Shown here piece by piece: positions 15,782 through 24,317 of a stretch of 32,212 bases of DNA. Position 1 is the first letter of the stretch. Each line of letters begins with the position of its first letter. The stretch lies in NCBI RefSeq assembly GCF_900107145.1, contig NZ_FNOW01000035.1, forward strand, positions 1-32,212. The letters are read 5' to 3'. This DNA comes from Allochromatium warmingii. Lineage in GTDB: Bacteria > Pseudomonadota > Gammaproteobacteria > Chromatiales > Chromatiaceae. A program made the position numbers and the translations under genes. The notes below the pieces were generated by a model that made no database searches, had not been told where the DNA came from, and saw only the letters and a program-made list of their open reading frames with translations.

Positions 15782-15835
15782 AGCTACCAGCGATCAGCCG
15801 CCAGCTTATAAGCTGGTCGCTGAAAGCTGGTAGCT
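15782..15835. repeat. 54-bp imperfect palindromic repeat between the amidase and the riboswitch
   Basis: The outer arms AGCTACCAGC and GCTGGTAGCT pair perfectly, and the centre CCAGCTTATAAGCTGG (15801-15816) is a perfect 16-bp palindrome. The right half shares GGTCGCTGA-AGCTGG with 25919-25939 (19 of 21 positions identical). It begins 6 nt after the amidase stop and may act as its 3' hairpin. Confidence 0.6.
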
Positions 15836-15848
15836 AGTAACTGAAAGC

Positions 15849-15854
15849 TATAAA
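15849..15854 (+). promoter_or_regulatory. Candidate -10 box for the riboswitch-btuB transcript
   Basis: TATAAA lies about 20 bp before the first conserved riboswitch element. No clear -35 is seen; the expected place lies in the palindromic repeat. Confidence 0.35.
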
Positions 15855-15870
15855 ATCCCCCCACGATCCT

Positions 15871-16100
15871 CCGGTGCCGCCTGCGTCGATGTGCTTCACG
15901 CAGCGCGGTTAAACGGGAAGTTCGGTCACCTCAGTCTCTAGTCGCTTGCTTCTAGCATCTGAGCCATGCCGACGCTGCCCCCGCAACGGTAGACGAGTTA
16001 AGACGCGACACATGCGCCACTGTGAGCACCGCTCATGGGAAGGCGTCGCGTCGGGATGCTCTGTGCGTCCCGCTCGTAAGCCCGGAGACCGGCCTGGGGA
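15871..16100 (+). ncRNA. Cobalamin (adenosylcobalamin) riboswitch
   Basis: The conserved elements appear in the right order: GGTGCC (15873), GGTTAAACGGGAA (15907-15919), GCTGCCCCCGCAACGGTA (15974-15991), GCCACTG (16016-16022), TGGGAAGGCG (16036-16045) and the B12 box AGCCCGGAGACCGGCCT (16079-16095). Such aptamers bind cobalamin in the nascent mRNA and shut off transport and synthesis genes. It precedes btuB and cobT in the same direction, which is the standard arrangement. Edges are approximate. Confidence 0.95.
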
Positions 16101-16203
16101 TCGGGAGCCGTGCCTGTGTCACAACGGGCCGCTCCACCCAACGGGGTCGCGTGGGGCGACAACCGTGCTCTATCCCGCCCGCTGTCTTGTGCGGCGCGGG
16201 GGC

Positions 16204-16232
16204 GTGCGTGTGACTCCCACGACACCCTTTTT
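16204..16232 (+). terminator. Possible riboswitch expression-platform terminator
   Basis: GTGCGTG (16204-16210) can pair with CACGACAC (16218-16225) past one bulged A, followed by CC and five T. It lies between the B12 box and the btuB start, where an off-state terminator is expected. Pairing is imperfect, and translational control cannot be excluded. Confidence 0.4.
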
Positions 16233-16287
16233 CCAGTCGCGTCAGGCGGGTGTGCCTGATGTACCCTGTCCGGAGTCTCGAATCACT

Positions 16288-18168
16288 ATGTCTCATTCTT
16301 GGAAGCTGGCCGCGCTCTGCGTGCCGCTCGCGCAATCCGTGCTCGCCGATCCGTCCGCGACGCAACTCGAACCCGTAGTCGTCACGGCTACCCGCACCAG
16401 CGAAGCGGCGCACACCGCGCTCGCCGCCGTCACCGTCATCGACCGCACTGAGATCGAACGCCGTCAAGCCCAATCCGTACCCGAACTGTTGCGCGGTCTA
16501 TCGGGCGTCAGTGTCACTCGCAATGGCGGCCCCGGCCATCAAACCTCGGTGTTTTTGCGCGGCACTGAATCCGATCATCTCGTTGTCCTCGTGGACGGCG
16601 TGAAAATCGGTTCAGCGACTTCCGGCGGCACATCACTGGAGCATCTGCCCGTTGAGCAAATTGAGCGGATCGAAATCGTGCGTGGCCCGCGTTCGAGCCT
16701 CTACGGATCGGAAGCCATCGGCGGCGTGATCCAGATTTTCACGCGACGCGGCGGCGGGGACTGGTCGCCGCGCTTGACCCTGAGCGGCGGCAGTGAACAC
16801 ACCGCACAGATCGCGGCTGGCCTATCCGGCGGCGGTCAAAACGGCTGGTTCGATTTGGGCGCAAGTTTTGAGCGGTCACGCGGCATCGACGCCTGCGCGG
16901 GACGGGCGCTGCCGTTTGCCGGATGCGGCGTGGTGCAGCGCGACCGCGATGGCTACGATAACCTCGGCCTGACCCTGCGCGGCGGCTATCGCGTCAGCGA
17001 GCGGCTGGAACTCGAAGCCAATCTGTTACACACCGAAGGGCAACTTGACTTCGACGGCTCGGCCTTCGCTGGTAACAGCTCGCGCTCGGAGCAACAGATA
17101 CTGGGCGCAAAAGCGATCCTCAAACCGCTTGAACCCTGGACGCTGACCCTGAGCGCCGGCCAAAGCTGGGATAATACTCGCGTGTTTTTTGACGATCCGA
17201 ACACCGCCGGCGGCGAGCGATTTGTTTCACGCTTTGCTACCACCCGCGATAGCCTGTCGCTACAAAACGATTGGCGCATCACCGAACAGCAGTTGGCAAC
17301 CGTCGGCGTCGATTATCGGGAAGATCGCGTCTCTGGCACCATTGATTACAGCCGCGATCAGCGCGACGCGCTCGGCGTGTTCGGTGAATATCAAGCGCAG
17401 GTCGGCGCGGTCGATCTCACGCTGAGTCTGCGTCACGATGATTATGCCGAACTCGGCGGGCATGGCACCGGCAATGTCGCGCTCGGCTATCTGTTCGACA
17501 GCGGGCTACAGGTCTCGCTGGCCTATGGCACTGCGTTCAAAGCGCCGAGTTTTAACGATCTGTATTATCCGAATTTCGGCAATCCCGATCTGCAACCGGA
17601 ACGGGCGCAAAGCTGGGAAGTGGGGATCAATGGGGCGCTTCCGCTCGGCGCGGCGCTCGATGGCCGCTGGGAAATCAATCTCTATCAAACCGAGATTGAT
17701 GATCTGATTGGGTATGATAATCAGACTTGGAGCGCCGCGAATATCCAACGGGCGCGGCTGCGCGGACTGGAAGCGAGCACCGAAGCGACCTATGGCGCTT
17801 GGCGTCTCAGCACCAATCTGACCCTATTGGATCCCGAAAATCGCTCCGCTGGCGCACTGTCCGGCAAGCGCCTGCCGCGTCGCGCTGAACAGAGCTTAGA
17901 AATCGACCTCGAACGCCAATTTGACCGCTGGAGCTTTGGCGGTACGCTGTTTGCCAACGGGCGACGTTATGACGATCTGGCTAACCGCGACCGACTCGGC
18001 GGCTATGCGCTGCTCGATCTGCGCACCGAATATCGCGTTACTGCCGATTGGCGCGTGCAAGTGCGGCTAGATAATGCGCTCGATACCGACTACCAAACTG
18101 CCTATCTCTATAACCAACTCGGACGTGCGCTCTATTTCACGCTCCGCTATCAGCCAGGAACTCACTAA
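16288..18168 (+). CDS. btuB: TonB-dependent vitamin B12 receptor BtuB
   Basis: An outer-membrane beta-barrel receptor of 626 residues that binds cobalamin and imports it with TonB-ExbBD energy. The ATG at 16288 follows GGAG (16272-16275, 12-nt gap); the frame runs back into the riboswitch, but that part is RNA and not coding. The signal peptide is short (KLAALCVPLAQSVLAD). A TonB-box-like EPVVVTATR follows, then the plug (about residues 45-155: VPELLRGLSGVSV, FLRGTESDHLVVLVDGV, IERIEIVRGPRSSLYGSEAIGG), then a barrel with the usual FKAPSFNDLYYPNFGNPDLQPE stretch in two blocks (FKAPSFNDLYYP and NPDLQPERAQSWEVG). Riboswitch control and the 2-nt gap to cobT support cobalamin as the substrate over other siderophore-like ligands. 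Confidence 0.93.
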   Translation: MSHSWKLAALCVPLAQSVLADPSATQLEPVVVTATRTSEAAHTALAAVTVIDRTEIERRQAQSVPELLRGLSGVSVTRNGGPGHQTSVFLRGTESDHLVVLVDGVKIGSATSGGTSLEHLPVEQIERIEIVRGPRSSLYGSEAIGGVIQIFTRRGGGDWSPRLTLSGGSEHTAQIAAGLSGGGQNGWFDLGASFERSRGIDACAGRALPFAGCGVVQRDRDGYDNLGLTLRGGYRVSERLELEANLLHTEGQLDFDGSAFAGNSSRSEQQILGAKAILKPLEPWTLTLSAGQSWDNTRVFFDDPNTAGGERFVSRFATTRDSLSLQNDWRITEQQLATVGVDYREDRVSGTIDYSRDQRDALGVFGEYQAQVGAVDLTLSLRHDDYAELGGHGTGNVALGYLFDSGLQVSLAYGTAFKAPSFNDLYYPNFGNPDLQPERAQSWEVGINGALPLGAALDGRWEINLYQTEIDDLIGYDNQTWSAANIQRARLRGLEASTEATYGAWRLSTNLTLLDPENRSAGALSGKRLPRRAEQSLEIDLERQFDRWSFGGTLFANGRRYDDLANRDRLGGYALLDLRTEYRVTADWRVQVRLDNALDTDYQTAYLYNQLGRALYFTLRYQPGTH

Positions 18169-18170
18169 TT

Positions 18171-19226
18171 ATGTTGCTCGATTGGCTCAATGCCCCCTGT
18201 CATGCTATCGACCACGCTACCGCTGCCGCTGCCCGCGCCCATCAAGATCAACTCACCAAACCGCGTGGTTCACTCGGTCGGCTGGAAGAGATGGCGATTC
18301 GCTTGGCCGGAATGCAGGGCACGGCGACGCCCAGCCCCGATCCGGTACGCATTTTGCAATTTGTGTCCGATCACGGCGTCGCTGCTGAGGGCGTGTCCTG
18401 TTTTCCGCGTGAAGTCACGGTGCAAATGCTCCACAACATCGCCCAAGGCGGCGCGGCCGTCTCAGTGATGGCTAAGGCGATTGACGCCGTGATGGAGATT
18501 TTTGATCTGGGCATCGCGGTCGATCCGGGCCCGGTGGTCGGCGTGCGCTCGGAACGCCTCGGCGCGGGAACGGGCAATATCGCTCACGAAGCGGCGATGA
18601 CCGAGGAACAGCTTGCCGCTGCGCTCACGATTGGCCGCACGGCGGTCGAACGCGCTGTAGCAGAGGGTGCGCGGCTGCTGATTTGCGGTGAAATGGGCAT
18701 CGGCAACACCACACCGGCGACGGCGCTGGCCTGTGCGCTGCTGGATCTGGAACCGACGCTCTTGACCGGCCCAGGCACGGGACTGGATGCGCCCGGCATT
18801 GCTCACAAAGCGCAGGTGATTGCCAGCGCGTTGCAGCGCCATGTCGAAGCCACATCCACGCCGCTGGAATTATTACGGCGGCTCGGTGGGTTTGACATCG
18901 CCGCGAGTGCCGGGGCCTTCATCCGTGCCGCGCAACTGGGATTACCGATTTTGGTTGACGGCTTCATCATCAGCGCCGCTGCACTGGTTGCGGTGCGGAT
19001 TCAACCCAACGTGCGCGACTGGATGCTATTTGCGCATGGTTCCGCCGAGCCTGGGCATCGGCACATGATGGCCGCGCTCAATGCCGATCCGTATTTGCAT
19101 CTTCAGATGCGCTTAGGTGAGGCCACCGGCGGCGCAACGCTGGTGCCGCTGTTGCGCTTGGCGTGTGTGGTGCATCAGCAGATGGCGACTTTTGAGACGG
19201 CGGGGGTGAGTTCGGCAGCGGGTTAG
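18171..19226 (+). CDS. cobT: Nicotinate-nucleotide:dimethylbenzimidazole phosphoribosyltransferase CobT
   Basis: Makes alpha-ribazole phosphate from dimethylbenzimidazole (or another lower-ligand base) and nicotinate mononucleotide, the activation step of nucleotide loop assembly. The 351-residue product is full length and shows LTKPRGSLGRLEE, SDHGVAAEGVS, GEMGIGNTTPA and LVDGFIISAAAL. Both catalytic glutamates fall at the positions known from the Salmonella enzyme: Glu174 (in GEMGIGNTT) and Glu317 (in MRLGEATGG). It starts 2 nt after the btuB stop, so the two are translationally coupled and share the cobalamin riboswitch. A hairpin follows 19 nt after its stop. This is the functional copy, in contrast to the CobT-like ORF at 13983. 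Confidence 0.96.
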   Translation: MLLDWLNAPCHAIDHATAAAARAHQDQLTKPRGSLGRLEEMAIRLAGMQGTATPSPDPVRILQFVSDHGVAAEGVSCFPREVTVQMLHNIAQGGAAVSVMAKAIDAVMEIFDLGIAVDPGPVVGVRSERLGAGTGNIAHEAAMTEEQLAAALTIGRTAVERAVAEGARLLICGEMGIGNTTPATALACALLDLEPTLLTGPGTGLDAPGIAHKAQVIASALQRHVEATSTPLELLRRLGGFDIAASAGAFIRAAQLGLPILVDGFIISAAALVAVRIQPNVRDWMLFAHGSAEPGHRHMMAALNADPYLHLQMRLGEATGGATLVPLLRLACVVHQQMATFETAGVSSAAG

Positions 19227-19244
19227 TGAGCTTATCGCTTGCAG

Positions 19245-19274
19245 CAGGTCACGAAGCTGATGCTTTGTGACCTG
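19245..19274. terminator. 13-bp hairpin between convergent cobT and polyphosphate kinase genes
   Basis: CAGGTCACGAAGC and GCTTTGTGACCTG pair over 13 positions (one G-T) around a TGAT loop. There is no T run on either side. Its position between convergent stops suggests a bidirectional 3'-end structure. Confidence 0.5.
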
Positions 19275-19302
19275 AAGTAATAGGACTAAAAACCGTCACT
19301 AG

Positions 19303-20886
19303 TTAAGGCGCAGCGGATATCAATGGCTTGCCCGTGCTGCCCAGCAGCTCAATACGCTTATCGCCGCAGGGTAAATAACCAGCGGTTGGCTTAACCGATC
19401 CTTTGAGTGCTTCATTAAGCGTATCGCATACCGTGCGCAGAACTTTAATACGGGCATAAAGCTTATCATTGCCCTCAATTAACGTCCAAGTGGCATGTCG
19501 CGTGCTGGTACGCACAATCATTTCATTGACCGCTTCATTATATTGCGGCCATTTTTCACGATTGCGCCAATCTTCATCGGTGATTTTATATCGCTTATAG
19601 GGCACCGCTTCACGATCTTTAAAACGCTGTAATTGCTCGTCTTGGCTAATATGAATCCAGAATTTCAGCAACACAATCCCGCTATCGACAAGCTGCTCTT
19701 CAAAGCGGTTGATTTCAGAATAGGCCCGCCGCCATTCCGCTACCGTAGCAAAGCCTTCAACACGCTCGACTAGCACTCGCCCATACCATGAGCGGTCATA
19801 AATTGTCATTAAACCGGCACGCGGAATATGTCGCCAAAAGCGCCACAAATAATGATGGGCTTTTTCTTCGTCACTCGGTGCAGCAACCGGAATTGAGCGA
19901 TATAATCGCGCATCAACTGCTTGGGTAATTCGGCGAATCGCGCCACCTTTGCCACCAGCATCCATGCCTTCAAATACCAACACGGTTGAGCGTTGTTGGG
20001 TATAGGCAGTCCAAGCTAATTCATTGAGTTCGGCTTGCAGTTGCTTAAGTTCACTTTTGTAATCCTCACGCGGCAGCGTAAGGTCTAAATCAAGCTGATC
20101 GAGCAAGGTAATTTGCGCACTCTCACTGGCCGGTAATTCTGGGCTAGTTGGCGTGCCATTGGCTTCGTCAGTATGATTTTCAGCTAAACGCGAGCGCAGT
20201 GCATGTAATAGCGTTTTGCCAACCGTGAGATCACGATAGCGGCGATCACCGGCTTCAATTAAATACCAGGGAGCAATACCGCGATCAGTATGCAGAATTA
20301 CGCGCTCGGCGACTTGTTCAAATGCGGCATAGTGTTCGGAAAATTTGCTTTTTTCCGGCAGCATTTTCCAGCGACTGCGATCATCACGCGAGAGTTCTTT
20401 TAAACGCGCTTTTTGATCGGCTTCAGACATATGAAACCAAAATTTGATAATCAGCGCACCGTCTTGAACCAGCATCCGTTCAAAATCAACAATACGATTG
20501 AGTTCGCCATCAAGTTCAGCATCACTACAATGACCCCGAAAGCGATGTTCAATCGGTGTTTGATACCAGCCGCCAAATAAAATAGAAATTTCCCCACGTT
20601 GCGGCATGGCGCGCCAAAAACGCCAATAGCGCGGGCGCTCACGTTCTTCGTCGGATTCATTCCAAAATGCAAATGTCTGTACGCCGCGTGTGTCGAGCCA
20701 TTCATTGAGCCGATTGATTACTTCGCCCTTGCCTGCTGCTTCCATTCCGGTCACTAACACGATCACCGGAATATTGGTGTGCCGCAGTTCACGTTGGACT
20801 TCCAGCAGTTGCGTGCGTAATTCCTCCTGCTGTTCTTTATAATCCTGCTTGCTGACCGAGCGACCGACTTTTGTGGCCTCGAACAT
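19303..20886 (-). CDS. pap: Polyphosphate:AMP phosphotransferase (two-domain PPK2, class II)
   Basis: Transfers phosphate from polyphosphate to AMP to form ADP, recycling nucleotides from stored polyphosphate. The 527-residue protein has two PPK2 domains. Domain 1 (about residues 15-240) has Walker A GMEAAGKGEVI but FGGWYQTPIEHR where PPK2 normally has a DRSWYGRVLVER Walker B. Domain 2 (about 275-500) is canonical: GMDAGGKGGAI, then YDRSWYGRVLVERVEG. Catalysis is therefore expected mainly from domain 2. The ATG at 20886 has GAGGA 11 nt upstream. It is the last gene of a minus-strand run behind the FHA and chemoreceptor genes, though 132 bp with an inverted repeat separate it from the FHA gene, so it may have its own promoter. 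Confidence 0.93.
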   Translation of the reverse strand: MFEATKVGRSVSKQDYKEQQEELRTQLLEVQRELRHTNIPVIVLVTGMEAAGKGEVINRLNEWLDTRGVQTFAFWNESDEERERPRYWRFWRAMPQRGEISILFGGWYQTPIEHRFRGHCSDAELDGELNRIVDFERMLVQDGALIIKFWFHMSEADQKARLKELSRDDRSRWKMLPEKSKFSEHYAAFEQVAERVILHTDRGIAPWYLIEAGDRRYRDLTVGKTLLHALRSRLAENHTDEANGTPTSPELPASESAQITLLDQLDLDLTLPREDYKSELKQLQAELNELAWTAYTQQRSTVLVFEGMDAGGKGGAIRRITQAVDARLYRSIPVAAPSDEEKAHHYLWRFWRHIPRAGLMTIYDRSWYGRVLVERVEGFATVAEWRRAYSEINRFEEQLVDSGIVLLKFWIHISQDEQLQRFKDREAVPYKRYKITDEDWRNREKWPQYNEAVNEMIVRTSTRHATWTLIEGNDKLYARIKVLRTVCDTLNEALKGSVKPTAGYLPCGDKRIELLGSTGKPLISAAP

Positions 20887-20922
20887 CTGTGCAATTCCTC
20901 TGTGTGCGGCGCGTGATGCGAA

Positions 20923-20985
20923 TCAGATCAAGCTGTTAGTACAGGCGTATAACCAATCGTTATATGCTAATCGGGTTTGATCTGA
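20923..20985. promoter_or_regulatory. Long-spaced inverted repeat upstream of the polyphosphate:AMP phosphotransferase gene
   Basis: TCAGATCAA (20923-20931) and TTGATCTGA (20977-20985) are perfect 9-bp complements 45 bp apart, in the gap before the gene. They could be paired operators or a large RNA stem. AT-rich -10-like boxes (TATAAC on the minus strand) lie between them. No regulator is assigned. Confidence 0.35.
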
Positions 20986-21018
20986 CCTATGGTGAGATGC
21001 GTGTATGCAATCTCGGTA

Positions 21019-21639
21019 TTAACTCGGTGCGGCACCTAACCGCATGTAGAGTGCTTCGGGCGTTAAAAAAACAAATTCATAACGCGCAAAAGCAATAATA
21101 TCACCATTATTTAGAGTGAGCGGATCGGCTTGTAGGCGCGTGTGATTCACCCGCGTGCCATTTGTCGAATGACGATCGCGAATCGAATAGACGCTATCAA
21201 TGATTTCAATGACAGCATGTTGTTTAGAAATTGCCACATCAGGAATGACTAAATCGTTATCACTGATGCGGCCAATGGTGAGCAAATGCGCGGTGCCGAC
21301 TGCATCGCGTTTTTTAACCAACGGATAAATAGCGCGTTTGAGTGCTTCGGGGGTTGTTTCGTGAGCGGTTTGATCGCTCAATTCAAAAATAAAGGTTTGA
21401 TTTGTGGTGCGTACTTGATTATGCGTTTGTTCAATCGAACCCGATTGAATGCCGGAACCAGCGAGTACCGGTCGTCGCATAAATTGCGCAAATTCCTCAA
21501 CCGGAATACTAGCAACAATATGGGCGAGAAGATGGGGATCAACGCGCCCAGTTGGATTGAGTAATGGCGCAACACCAGCGGAAATCATACCAAATGCGGC
21601 AAGACGCTCATGAGCGGCCTGGTTATCGCGCTGTATCAT
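21019..21639 (-). CDS. FHA-domain protein
   Basis: A 206-residue cytoplasmic protein with a C-terminal forkhead-associated domain (about residues 115-195), a module that binds phosphothreonine. Key FHA residues are present: Gly-Arg in LTIGRISDNDLVI, Ser-x-x-His in ISKQHAVIE, and the Asn-Gly-Thr turn in HSTNGTRVN. The N-terminal half (LAHIVASIPVEEFAQFMRRP) is helical and I do not recognise it. The ATG at 21639 has GGAG 8 nt upstream. It follows the chemoreceptor by 97 bp on the same strand. No Ser/Thr kinase or phosphatase gene is in the window, so the phosphorylated partner must be encoded elsewhere. It could report signalling state to a type VI or kinase system, but that is not shown here. 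Confidence 0.85.
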   Translation of the reverse strand: MIQRDNQAAHERLAAFGMISAGVAPLLNPTGRVDPHLLAHIVASIPVEEFAQFMRRPVLAGSGIQSGSIEQTHNQVRTTNQTFIFELSDQTAHETTPEALKRAIYPLVKKRDAVGTAHLLTIGRISDNDLVIPDVAISKQHAVIEIIDSVYSIRDRHSTNGTRVNHTRLQADPLTLNNGDIIAFARYEFVFLTPEALYMRLGAAPS

Positions 21640-21736
21640 TGCGCACGCTCCGAATGAATGGGTTGAGGCACGGGCGTGATCGATTAAATCTCGGCGATCA
21701 GCTAGATTGGTTCGATCATTGCGATCTGGTCAGCAT

Positions 21737-23371
21737 TTACAAGGTAAAATGCGTCGCTCGGTCGCGCAATTCGCTGGCTAATTCCGCTAATCCATGCCCA
21801 GCTTTTTCTAAATCCGCCATGCTGCTGCTGGCTTCTCGCGTTGCGCTATTGATCGACACAATGCCGCGACTGATTTCAACCGCAACGGCGGTTTGTTCTT
21901 CGGCAGCACTGGCGATTTGATCCATCGTCATCGAAATATTATTCACTGCGGCGGTAATTGCATCGAGTGCCGCGCCCGCTTTACTCGCCGTTTCCATTGA
22001 GGTATTCGCCCCCTGACGGCTTCTATCCATTTCTTCCGCCGCATGACGCGAACTCTGTTGTAATCGCTTGACCATTGATTCGATTTCTTGTGCTGAGGAT
22101 TGCGTGCGCTGTGCGAGGGTGCGCACTTCATCGGCGACTACAGCAAAACCGCGCCCGACTTCACCAGCGCGTGCCGCTTCAATCGCGGCATTGAGTGCAA
22201 GCAAATTAGTCTGACTGGTAATAGCTTGAATAACATCGAGAATTTTGCCAATCTCTTGGCTATCGCGCTCCAATGATTGAATACTCTGCCCCGATTGTAC
22301 AATGCGCTCGGCTAATGCCGACATTGAATGAATGGTCTCGGTCACAGCAATCTGTCCTTGATCGGCTAAACGCTTGGAATCACGGGTTGCATCAGCAGCC
22401 ATCGCGGTATTGCGTGCCACTTCTTCAACTGAGGCGCTCATTTCTTCCATTGCGGTAGCGACTTGATCGGTTTCGAGTGATTGATGCTGCATCACTTCGC
22501 GCACCTGCGCTAAATTCCCGGCCATCTGTCCAGTCGCTGATGATAGCGTCATTGCAGAACCGGCAATTTGTTCTACTAAATTGCGCAATTCACTCGACAT
22601 GCGATCAAAGTCGCGGGCAATCGCGCCGATTTCATTGTCTGCCCGCAATTCGGTGGTTGCGGTGAGATTGGAATGCTCAACAATGGCATGAATTGCCCGC
22701 CGCAGTGTTCCAAGCTGACCCATAATCGAACGGTGAAATAAGACACCGAGTAGCGCGACCAGGCTGAGTGATACGAGCGTTAGGATAAAAAAGGTGCGGA
22801 CTGAGGAGCTATAGACGCGATGCGCCTGTTGCTGCTCGCTGAGTGCAACGCGCAATTGCAGATCAACTAATTCGGTCAGCTTCGCGCTCACTGGGTCAAT
22901 ATAGTCATAAAGCGCACCATCGACATCGCGTAATTGATCGGTAATGAGACCACGTTGACTTTCGAGATAGCGCGTGACAGTTAAAATTGCGCCATCAGCT
23001 TGGTTAAAAAGCCGTTTTGCGTCTTCAACTAATGCCGTTTCTTCGGGCGTTAATTCGGTGGCGAGATAGGCTGACCAGCGTGATTGAATGCGCATCTGCG
23101 CTTGTTGAATCAATGCTAATGCTTGTTCAGCAGTGAGGCGACCAGCGTTCGCTTTATTGACTGCATCAATGACTAGCACGGCATAGTCATCGGATATGCC
23201 CTTGAGTCCCTGCAATGGCACCACGCGGTCGAGATAAATTCGGTCAACACCTTGATTGACTTCGCGGAGCATCATGGTTGCCATCACGCTGGTCAGCACC
23301 ATCGCTAAACTCGGAATAAGCGCCAAAAGCACCAGTTTTGTGCTGATTTTGGTGTGTTCGATGAACTTCAT
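21737..23371 (-). CDS. Methyl-accepting chemotaxis protein
   Basis: A transmembrane chemoreceptor of 544 residues. Order: TM1 (about residues 11-33, [20 protein letters not shown]), a helical periplasmic sensor of four-helix-bundle type (about 34-188), TM2 (about 190-212, [19 protein letters not shown]), HAMP (about 213-268) and a signalling domain with the highly conserved hairpin tip ([20 protein letters not shown], then [18 protein letters not shown]). The ATG at 23371 is chosen for the G-rich ribosome site just upstream; the frame extends 27 codons further without support. Methylation-type Gln/Glu pairs flank the tip. No C-terminal CheR-binding pentapeptide is seen. The ligand is unknown. 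The che genes that read it are not in the window. Confidence 0.93.
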   Translation of the reverse strand: MKFIEHTKISTKLVLLALIPSLAMVLTSVMATMMLREVNQGVDRIYLDRVVPLQGLKGISDDYAVLVIDAVNKANAGRLTAEQALALIQQAQMRIQSRWSAYLATELTPEETALVEDAKRLFNQADGAILTVTRYLESQRGLITDQLRDVDGALYDYIDPVSAKLTELVDLQLRVALSEQQQAHRVYSSSVRTFFILTLVSLSLVALLGVLFHRSIMGQLGTLRRAIHAIVEHSNLTATTELRADNEIGAIARDFDRMSSELRNLVEQIAGSAMTLSSATGQMAGNLAQVREVMQHQSLETDQVATAMEEMSASVEEVARNTAMAADATRDSKRLADQGQIAVTETIHSMSALAERIVQSGQSIQSLERDSQEIGKILDVIQAITSQTNLLALNAAIEAARAGEVGRGFAVVADEVRTLAQRTQSSAQEIESMVKRLQQSSRHAAEEMDRSRQGANTSMETASKAGAALDAITAAVNNISMTMDQIASAAEEQTAVAVEISRGIVSINSATREASSSMADLEKAGHGLAELASELRDRATHFTL

Positions 23372-23499
23372 CCTGCCCCCCTTGAGAGCGGAGATTGCAC
23401 AACGCCGCGTCCTGTCACACTGCGAGCAGTCGCGGCTTGAAGCCGGATTCAACGTTCCATCGCAAAACCGCCTGAGTCGATGCGTGCTATCTGTCGGTT

Positions 23500-24234
23500 T
23501 TAATCGTTCCAGTAAAACGCCTGTTCCAGCGCTCCGCTCGCTGGGATGCTGACTTCACGACGCTGTACCTGTCCGGCGCTCGTGATTTGAAGGATATATC
23601 GGCCAGGTGTCAGTTTGGCGTAGAACCACGGGCCTTCTGATAGCGCATCAAGCCGAATGCCGCCAGCCGCATCGTCGATGCGCACCCGTACATCGGCCAG
23701 ATAGGAACCGGAGCCGGTGACGGCAAACAGCAGCCGCAGATTGAACTGCGATTTCATCGCTTGCAGCTCTTCGCGCTCCGAGACGCCAATGCCGCCGCTG
23801 ATATAGGACACACCATTCATCACTTGCACCGATGGCCCAACTCCGCGACGCGGCGGCGGTGCTGGAGTTGGCGCAGGCGCGGGGAGCGGATGCACTACAG
23901 TTGGTTCTGGTTGCGGTTCGGGCATGGGCACTGGTGTTGGCGTGTACTCGACCGTTGGGGCCGGAGTCGCTGATTCTGGTGGCAGAATCGCACCCCCGGG
24001 TAGGACGGTGCCGGGCGGCAGAATCATGCCCTCTTGCAGCACTGTGCCTTCGGGAAGCTGCGGCGTGGGCGCAGGTGGCGGCGGTTCTGTGGCGGCTGGC
24101 TCGACCCATTCCGTGTTGAGATCCGGCCCGATGGGAGCCGGCGGCACCAGCGGCGCTTGGGCATGAGCCAACGGCAGCGCCAGCAGCCCAGCCACGAGGA
24201 GACTGACCCGATTGATGTGCAGAATGGATTGCAT
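23500..24234 (-). CDS. Proline-rich secreted protein with a C-terminal beta domain, unknown function
   Basis: A 244-residue protein with a clear signal peptide ([16 protein letters not shown], cleavage likely after AHA) and a long Pro/Thr/Pro-Glu-rich spacer (about residues 30-135), followed by a compact folded domain (about 140-244). That domain starts with [20 protein letters not shown] and holds [32 protein letters not shown] and a C-terminal beta edge. It resembles carboxypeptidase-regulatory-like beta sandwiches found in many proteobacterial periplasmic proteins of unknown role. The ATG at 24234 gives the natural signal peptide, although the bases before it (AATCCTCCT) are not a ribosome site. 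An in-frame TTG at 24276 would add 14 residues. It lies between the RsmF-like gene and the chemoreceptor on the same strand. Confidence 0.78.
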   Translation of the reverse strand: MQSILHINRVSLLVAGLLALPLAHAQAPLVPPAPIGPDLNTEWVEPAATEPPPPAPTPQLPEGTVLQEGMILPPGTVLPGGAILPPESATPAPTVEYTPTPVPMPEPQPEPTVVHPLPAPAPTPAPPPRRGVGPSVQVMNGVSYISGGIGVSEREELQAMKSQFNLRLLFAVTGSGSYLADVRVRIDDAAGGIRLDALSEGPWFYAKLTPGRYILQITSAGQVQRREVSIPASGALEQAFYWND

Positions 24235-24281
24235 AGGAGGATTGCCCTGATTGTGCTGTTCAAACGTTGTAGTCAAGAATA

Positions 24282-24317
24282 GCCCGGAATGCCGGGCATC
24301 GCTACGCTCGACCCATC
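24282..24317. repeat. REP-like intergenic element
   Basis: GCCCGG-AATG-CCGGGC forms a perfect 6-bp hairpin and is followed by CATCGCTACGCTCGACCCATC, a phrase I know as part of a common proteobacterial intergenic repeat. It fills the gap right up to the RsmF-like stop codon and may serve as that gene's 3' hairpin. Other copies should exist in the genome; I see none in this window. Confidence 0.55.

Noticed and set aside
15946-16287. N-terminal extension of btuB
   Set aside because: It overlaps the cobalamin riboswitch; the signal peptide begins at 16288.
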